Under the pieces are notes generated by a model that worked only from the letters and a program-made list of their open reading frames with translations, did no database searches and was not told the origin of the DNA. Below, piece by piece: positions 57,397 to 64,000 of a stretch of DNA of 64,000 bases (the first letter of the stretch is position 1; each line of letters starts with the position of its first letter). Made by a program: the position numbers and the translations under genes. The DNA is from Hypericum androsaemum. Taxonomy: Eukaryota; Streptophyta; Magnoliopsida; Malpighiales; Hypericaceae. The stretch spans positions 15,266,689 through 15,330,688 of the forward strand of contig OZ023180.1 of NCBI GenBank assembly GCA_963995505.1. Direction: 5' to 3'.

Positions 57397-60300
57397 AAGG
57401 GATGCAACACATGCTAAGTACCGGTACAATGTTGGGAGGAAGGGGAATCAATCAACCTGGCAACTAAAACACCACAATTTCCATATGCGAGTTGATGTTT
57501 GAGAGAATATGGTCGTGGGATTGTATCTTATTACGATTTTTTTGGGTGAATTTGAAGCCGAATATTATCGGATCCTATTTTATGGACGATCCTTTTGATG
57601 CTATCTTTTACATTCGTAAGACTTAAATTCAAAACTTTCCTAAATGAATTCAAGTCGGAAGTTAATATCAGTATATTTTGAGAGAGAGAGATTTAAAGTG
57701 ATGAGAATGAATCAGAAGAGGGTTGGATGTTGGCAAGTGGAATAATTCGATGGCTTACGACAAAGGGGAAAGATACCACAACAAGAGCACCCACAACAAA
57801 AGCAGCCACACATTACTACTTATAAAAAAAATCTACTACTGGTTTTGTTCAAATGGACGTTAATTTTTTTTAACGAATTCTTATTTTCAAATTTTGTAAA
57901 CCGATGATATACCACTGAAAAATTATTTGTAAATATATTTCGTCAATATTTGACTCTTGTATATCAAACAATAGAAAAAAAAACACAAACATCCGGCCAT
58001 CTTTTATCCATATATGCACAGACGTAATAGTACCTGAGCAAATTTGTAGGGAAACCCACATGAACAAAACTCCTGAACATGCTATATGTACATGTATCTT
58101 CTCATAAGATATTTATAACTTGCTAGACTAGTCTAATTTCCAAAATTGGTGAAAACTTTAATACAAGATGATCAGAGGTTAGGATAAGCCAGATAAGAAT
58201 ATACAAGTCATTGCAAAGATAAAATAATAATAAATTGATCGATGATGTCTGACTCGAATGTATAATAAAACTAAACATGGAGATAGGAAAATGATTTACC
58301 AAACACGAGAGACCAAGTCGTAGATTTTTTACCATACACAAAGGACTTGAAAATAGTTTATCAAAATTTATTTATTAAAAAAAATTGGCCAACTAATCAA
58401 TGCCAGAAATTTGACTTCATATTGAGTCGATGGAGTAAGAAATCGTAAAAAAAATATATTCAATGTGCAATACACAAACGAATTCGGCTTCTATCAATCT
58501 AGCTGATAAAATATATTCGGTATATTTACCTGAAATTATTGGCTTCACGTGTCGAAATATATTGACTTCATGGATGGATCGAGATCAAGATATTTTCAAA
58601 CATTGACTCCTTTAAATATCTAGCGTAGGGATTTTGATAGGATATTACATTCATTTGCTGTGACACTTTCTAGTAGATACAATTTTTTATTAGTAAATTT
58701 TTTAATTCCATTTTAATATTGTGTTCATAGGCTCCAATGTAAAATAAAAAATTTTTCTACATTATTTGTCATTTGGCACTCAAATCAGCACAAAATTTTA
58801 AACTCAAATACTATTTGACATGTTTAACTTAAAAATTCTGATAGTATCGTAGTTATCCGCTTATCTCGGGAAAATGCATCGAGTCGGAAAGCAGACACGA
58901 ATCCTCAATTTACCATATATTCCAATGACGCCCAAAATCTTTGGAACTTAGATTGTTCGAATTTCCCTACTAGTGTGTGTGTATTGGGGGATCTGAAAAT
59001 GATGCCAAACGAACCCACTCACCTCCCTCCATGTTTAGGGGATGATACCCAATTCTTACCTCCCCCACTTTGAAGGTGGGTACTAATTTCTCAGCTATTT
59101 TCATGTCAAACATATGTTAAGGTTTCTTCCTTTTGATTTTACGACGATACGATTTTAGTGAGGTTCTCAGCTGTAATTCCTGCACGTAATATACGAGGGA
59201 GTTGCCACTCATGGGGATAGACTTGACCATTGTTTGAATTCGAACGAATTCGAATCGAATTAGTTCGAATTCAGATTCATCATAACTTTGAAACGTATTT
59301 GATTCAACTTTGGACGAATCAAATACGAATTATGAACCATCAAATTCGAATTAATTCTTTAAATCTTGAATTTTTAATAAAAATTCAAAATTGTCAACTT
59401 TTTTTTGAAAAATTTCATATTTTTTGAAATATTTAATCGGCCTATCGCCCTAACCACCTGAGGCCTGACGGCGCTCAGGAATTCCGTCCCCGCTGACTTA
59501 AAGAAGTGAATTCTTAATTTTTAATACAAATTGTTTGTATTACATTTAAAGTATAGCATATAAATGAGCCCATGTCATAAATTCAATACAAAGATTTTCT
59601 GATTTTTTACATATGCTCCTCCTAATTTTTATTTTGATATTTGGTTTCCCCTAGTTTTGTTGTTGCTTAATTTTATCAATTAAATTATACTAATGAGCTT
59701 AATACATATGTACTTGACAATATATAATGTTCAGAATATGCATTTTCTATTATATTTTCCAAGAATTTCTAAATAAATATCAAAAAATTAATCAATAATT
59801 TTGGGCTACGCCATTAGATATTAGTCATTATTAATTCAAATTAAAGTATCATAACTTTTATAGTGTCCCACTAAAAAATATGCTTAGCTACGTTGTTGCC
59901 GCCAAAAACAACTAGTTTGTACTTTTATCCTAAAGATCAAAAAACAATATACACCCAGGGGCCCAACTAACAGTCAATTAAGGATGATACTAATTTCTCT
60001 AGATGCATATCTATTTTCTCATAATAACTGTGATTTGACAGTCGATTTCGTCCAACTCTAAAGTAACCCGATTGTAATATGAGTACTAAAAATTCGCCAG
60101 GTCAATAGACTTACATCCAATATTGCATCGTAGTTTGATAAAAATAGCCGACATTGTTGTAACGTATTCCTAAATATATTCCACATAACATATTATGGAT
60201 TTGTTCCCTGAAACGAATACTTGCCCACCACAAGAATATATTTGTGGATTCCAACGTCATATTTTAATTATAGTTTATCTGCTCCGCCCCATTTGAAAGT

Positions 60301-61196
60301 CAGTGTCCATATAAATTGGAATGGTTGAGAAAATGAAGATTCTCTTGGTGGAATAGTGGCTGACATTATGGTGGTTACCAATAAAAAAAATTGAATGATT
60401 CCTCCTCCTTAGCAAATAGCAATTATTCTAATGATATAAAGAAATAGTGAATAAAAATGATCGAGTTCGAATTCTGATCACGATAAAAAATTTACTTATA
60501 AAAAAAATTCTCGGATGAAGAATATTCTAATGAAATGGTGGATTGCGATTTCTGTAATTAAGTTTAGGCCCAGTCTATGTCATGGTTTGCCTATGATCCG
60601 GAGAAAATGATGATTTATCCGAAAAAGAAAGCTTTTTTCTTGAGGCATTATCGGTTGGTATTTACTGTTTAGAGTGTAGGATTCTTTTTTTTTTGAGAAA
60701 CTAATGTAGGATTCGATGATCAAGGGTAAAAGATCCTTGCAACTTTTTTTATTAAAGGTATAGTTTATTTTTGTTGAGACTGAACCGACTAATCCAAGTC
60801 GAGAATAGGCTAGGACAACTCTCTTGTTAGTTGGTCTAAATATTTGTTGGTTACCAATGTAAGTTAGTCCAAATAGCAAAAGACTTGAATTCACTTAAAG
60901 AAATCAAGCCTCACGAGAGAGTCACCTCCTAAAATAGGATCCGCCAGAGTAGATTTCACAACAAAAAAATGCTTGTTGGTAATTAAGGTATACTAATAAA
61001 GAGCCATACAGTATATTATAAATATCAGCAGCTTCTAGTTTCAGTCACCATTGCAGATACACCATATTATAAAGGAAGATTTCTATTTTCACATTACAAA
61101 ATTGCCAAAGTTGTACATATAATTGCAACAAAATTGTGGTAGTAAGTTGTTCTACAACTGTAACTAGACTCGATTAGTACATTCTAATGACACTTA
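57397..61196. other. 3.8-kb AT-rich intergenic region
   Basis: No gene recognised. The only definable repeat is the truncated hAT-like relic at 59218-59437. Frames at 57870-58341 and 60580-60894 are AT-driven and lack motifs. The last ~150 bp belong to the 3' UTR of the purine gene. Confidence 0.45.
59218..59437. mobile_element. Truncated relative of the 17252-17935 element
   Basis: Begins tagacttgaccattgttt and runs through gaattcgaatcgaattagtt, gattcaactttggacgaa and tgaaaaatttca in the same order as the reverse strand of 17935 down to about 17710. Its other end is missing. Confidence 0.65.
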
Positions 61197-64000
61197 TCAA
61201 GGGCTCAAATAAGATTCCCAGCCATCAGCATGTAGCTTCTCTGCCTTCTTCATGACCTCGTCTCTGGTATCTTCTTGGTACTGGCTTATTCTGTATCATA
61301 ACAACACTAGTTAGCTGCAGTCAATCCGGAATTTACATGTCGTGTTCAGAGAGTTTTACTCGCCTTTCCAATAGATCAGCATCGCCAACCCCGAGCATCT
61401 TCACTGCAAGCAGACCGGCATTTGTTGCGTTGTTAATTGCAACCGTTGCAACAGGGACACCCCTAGGCATCTGCATCATGGCAAATGATGAACATTATAG
61501 GACTTGAAAGAAGATGATACAAAGAAAAGAGCGCAAAATATGATGCCAGCACGTTTACTTATTGGCAAACTGCAAATGATACAACCAGAGACGAATTGAT
61601 ACGATACGCTGTAATGTAACATGGGAAATAAGCAAAGTTCAATGACATGATTTTGAACGAAGTGGATACCTGTACAATTGATAAGAGTGAATCCATGCCA
61701 TCAAGAGAAGAAGAACGCACAGGAACGCCGATAACAGGCAACGGAGTTAGCGACGCTACCATACCTGACAAAAGAAAATGAAACGAAAGACGAGTGAGCC
61801 CCGAGCTGAACGGTGTCAAAGGGAATTTACTTTGGAGAGTAGAATTTGTTGCAACTAACCTGGCAAATGAGCTGCGCCACCAGCACCAGCAATGATTACT
61901 TGAATGCCTCTATCTCGTGCATGTGATGCGTAAGAGAACATCATTTCAGGCGTACGGTGAGCGGATACTATTCTAACCTGACAGTCAAGTTAACCACTAA
62001 GTTGATGCGATGTATCAATAACAAAGAAAAAAAATTAATTCCAAAATGTGCAATATTGGTCAATCACCTCGTAAGGTAGACCAAACTTGTCCAAAATCTT
62101 TGCAGCATCCTTCATAACAGGAAGATCCGAATCAGAACCCATAATTATCCCAACACGAGGCATTGCTGCACTCATCAAAACCAGTTGAACCAATGTCAAA
62201 TAGAATCAATCATGGACTCTTGAGCATTAGAAGACAGAGAATTTCTTGTTTTAACCACAAATTTCAGGAGCAAGCAATATGCACAGATGGGGTAAAAGCT
62301 CATATTTTGAAGTCGGAAAATTGCATTGTTTGAAATTTAATCCACAAATAAAAGAACGTTCCTTTAAGCAACAGAGGAATAAGTTGGAGCTTTTGTCCAT
62401 ACATGCCGGAGAATACAAAGCTGTCACGAAAAGTTGTCTTTACAGAAGCAAAATTTACCTGGCGGGTGACTTAAAGAGCTTCCATTATTCAGAATTGATT
62501 TCATTCGTGCTTCCAGAATCCCCATCGAAGGGCCAACAACAGTAATGTGGCCCATCTTCCTTTGCTTTCGCATTTCTGTAACATGGTTATAACAATGAGA
62601 GAGAGGAGGAGAATTGAAAGAAGTTGTCTCATCTAATCAGTCTAGAGCCCAAGAGACAAAATGAACAATGTGGGTCTACCTGGCTTATCATACCAGTGCA
62701 CACTTGCCCCTGGAGTACGCAATGCGTTTCCAATCAGCTGATGGGCTATGCGATAACCTGATTCACCCTAAAAGAGAAAAAAAAATCCAGAATCCAATTC
62801 AATATAGCTATCATTTTTAACTGAATGAACTAAAAATATAATATAATTCTGTAAAAATGTTGAGGTGAAAAGGTAAAACCCAAAACAGGGAAAAAAAAAT
62901 TAAATTCACCTCGTCTTCACCCAGAAGATTGTACATGATAGCAGCTGGGGCTTTCATTGATGGATCTCCAAGTGGAAGCCCCAAAATAGCACGCAAATGC
63001 TGTTCATACTGTGACGTATAACAAGACTCTATAGTGTGGTGGCCGCTATTATGAGGTCTAGGAGCAACCTCGTTCAGTAGTATCTGCTGACGAACAATTA
63101 GAGTCAGTAATGACGAGCAAATATAAATAGAAAAGATTAAGGAAAGTGAAATCAAGGGGGTCGTGCAAATATTTTTTTACAACCTGATTGTCACTTGTCA
63201 AAAACAACTCCACAGCAAATATACCGGCACCCTCAAGGGAAGAAACAGCTTTCCTAGCAACATCGGTGGCAAGTTGCTTAACCTTCCGTAGAACGTTAGC
63301 AGGTGCCCTGACTATATGGCATATGTTGTCCCTGCAAGACTCGTGAAACATCAATCAGATAGAAGCTTCAATAATACCAGTGCAATTCAAATCGGATAGA
63401 AGTAGATTCCAAATTTCTTGCAGTAAATCTCCAAAACATTGTGCCTACCTATGAACGGTTTCAACGACATCAAAACATGAGATGGAATTGTCTTTCCCTC
63501 TTGCCACGACTACAGCTAATTCCTTCACAAATGGTGCCCACTTCTCGATGTAGAGACCGTGATCAATTCCCCCGAGAGCTGTGAATAGAGACAGAAATCT
63601 TAGTATAGACAAGTAAGAATCCTTGATAAAACCATAGATATAGTGTGTGCCATTATTTCCATTTTAAGTGGGAGCATTGGACAACAAAGATGCAAAAAAT
63701 TAAAAGAAAACATCCATCAACCTTTGAAAATGCAGAGCTTACCAGCTATAGCCGAAGGAAGCTCATTGTCACTGTTAGCAACAGCATTTCCACGCCCGTC
63801 ATACGCCAGCCTTCTACTCTTAATCATAAGAGGATAACCATACATGTTACCAGCTCTCCTAGCAGTATCTAGATCATCAATCTGTCCCAGTTATACATAA
63901 GACATCAAATCCCTTGAGCACAATGGAAACACAAAAAAAAGTTCCAACTGACAGTCATCTACCTGCATAAACTCTGCGAGGGGAATTCCATGTCGAGAAA
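61197..64000 (-). CDS. Phosphoribosylaminoimidazole carboxylase (PurK-PurE fusion), 3' part
   Basis: De novo purine synthesis: conversion of AIR to CAIR by an ATP-grasp PurK part joined to a PurE mutase part, in plants predicted to be plastid-targeted. Twelve exons are in the window: 63963-64000 (continues outside), 63743-63881, 63449-63578, 63184-63331, 62910-63083, 62680-62767, 62459-62575, 62068-62165, 61860-61977, 61670-61764, 61364-61470, 61197-61290; all phases agree. Pur[61 protein letters not shown] (each within one or two exons). Pur[15 protein letters not shown], the active-site [41 protein letters not shown]. The C-terminus ends ESYLSP. The last intron begins with GC (61363-61362). 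Confidence 0.95.

Noticed and set aside
1..64000. CRISPR arrays, operons, ribosome-binding sites, prophage or plasmid features
   Set aside because: The window is plant nuclear DNA with spliceosomal genes; none of these structures was seen.

Overview
This window is nuclear DNA of a flowering plant. The genes carry spliceosomal introns, every recognisable product has a plant orthologue (a RALF peptide, a chloroplast acyl-activating enzyme with a transit peptide, a GH17 glucanase, a fused purine-biosynthesis enzyme), and the AT-rich spacer is full of copia, hAT, PIF/Harbinger, LINE and Mutator-like elements. I cannot name the species. No CRISPR array, tRNA or rRNA gene was recognised.

Layout. 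1-7.7 kb is genic: the 3' part of a METTL18-type protein-histidine methyltransferase (+), a RALF peptide gene (-), and a complete seven-exon selenium-binding protein / methanethiol oxidase gene (-). 8-30.7 kb is a transposon-rich block built on an old tandem duplication: about 3 kb of sequence at and downstream of the 3' end of an acyl-activating-enzyme gene occurs twice (about 10.1-17.1 kb and 18.6-30.8 kb). The two copies were then expanded by different insertions, so each shows the empty site for most of the insertions in the other. 30.8-41.1 kb is a complete 18-exon gene (-) for an AAE15/16-like plastid long-chain acyl-ACP synthetase. 41.3-44.2 kb holds two Mutator-like elements side by side with clean 9-bp target duplications, both carrying fragments of cellular genes (one resembling plastid OEP24), the nearer one about 200 bp from the AAE start codon. 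44.2-51 kb is decayed mobile DNA with more gene fragments. 51.5-57.3 kb is genic again: intronless ISY1 (+), a GH17 beta-1,3-glucanase (-) whose start codon is out of frame, and a three-exon AVT1-type amino-acid transporter (-). 57.4-61.2 kb is AT-rich spacer. 61.2-64 kb is the 3' part of the PurK-PurE fusion gene for AIR carboxylase (-), running off the window.

The genes are ordinary single-copy plant genes without a shared pathway. The notable content is the mobile-element archaeology: a Mutator family with G..AAATTAC termini present at least five times, three members carrying captured gene sequence; a Harbinger element with a copia element nested inside it; a LINE-like insertion holding further elements; and a tandem duplication that lets the insertions be ordered in time. 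Exon boundaries were placed by hand from GT/GC-AG sites, reading-frame continuity and remembered family sequence; exon lengths were checked for phase in all multi-exon genes.
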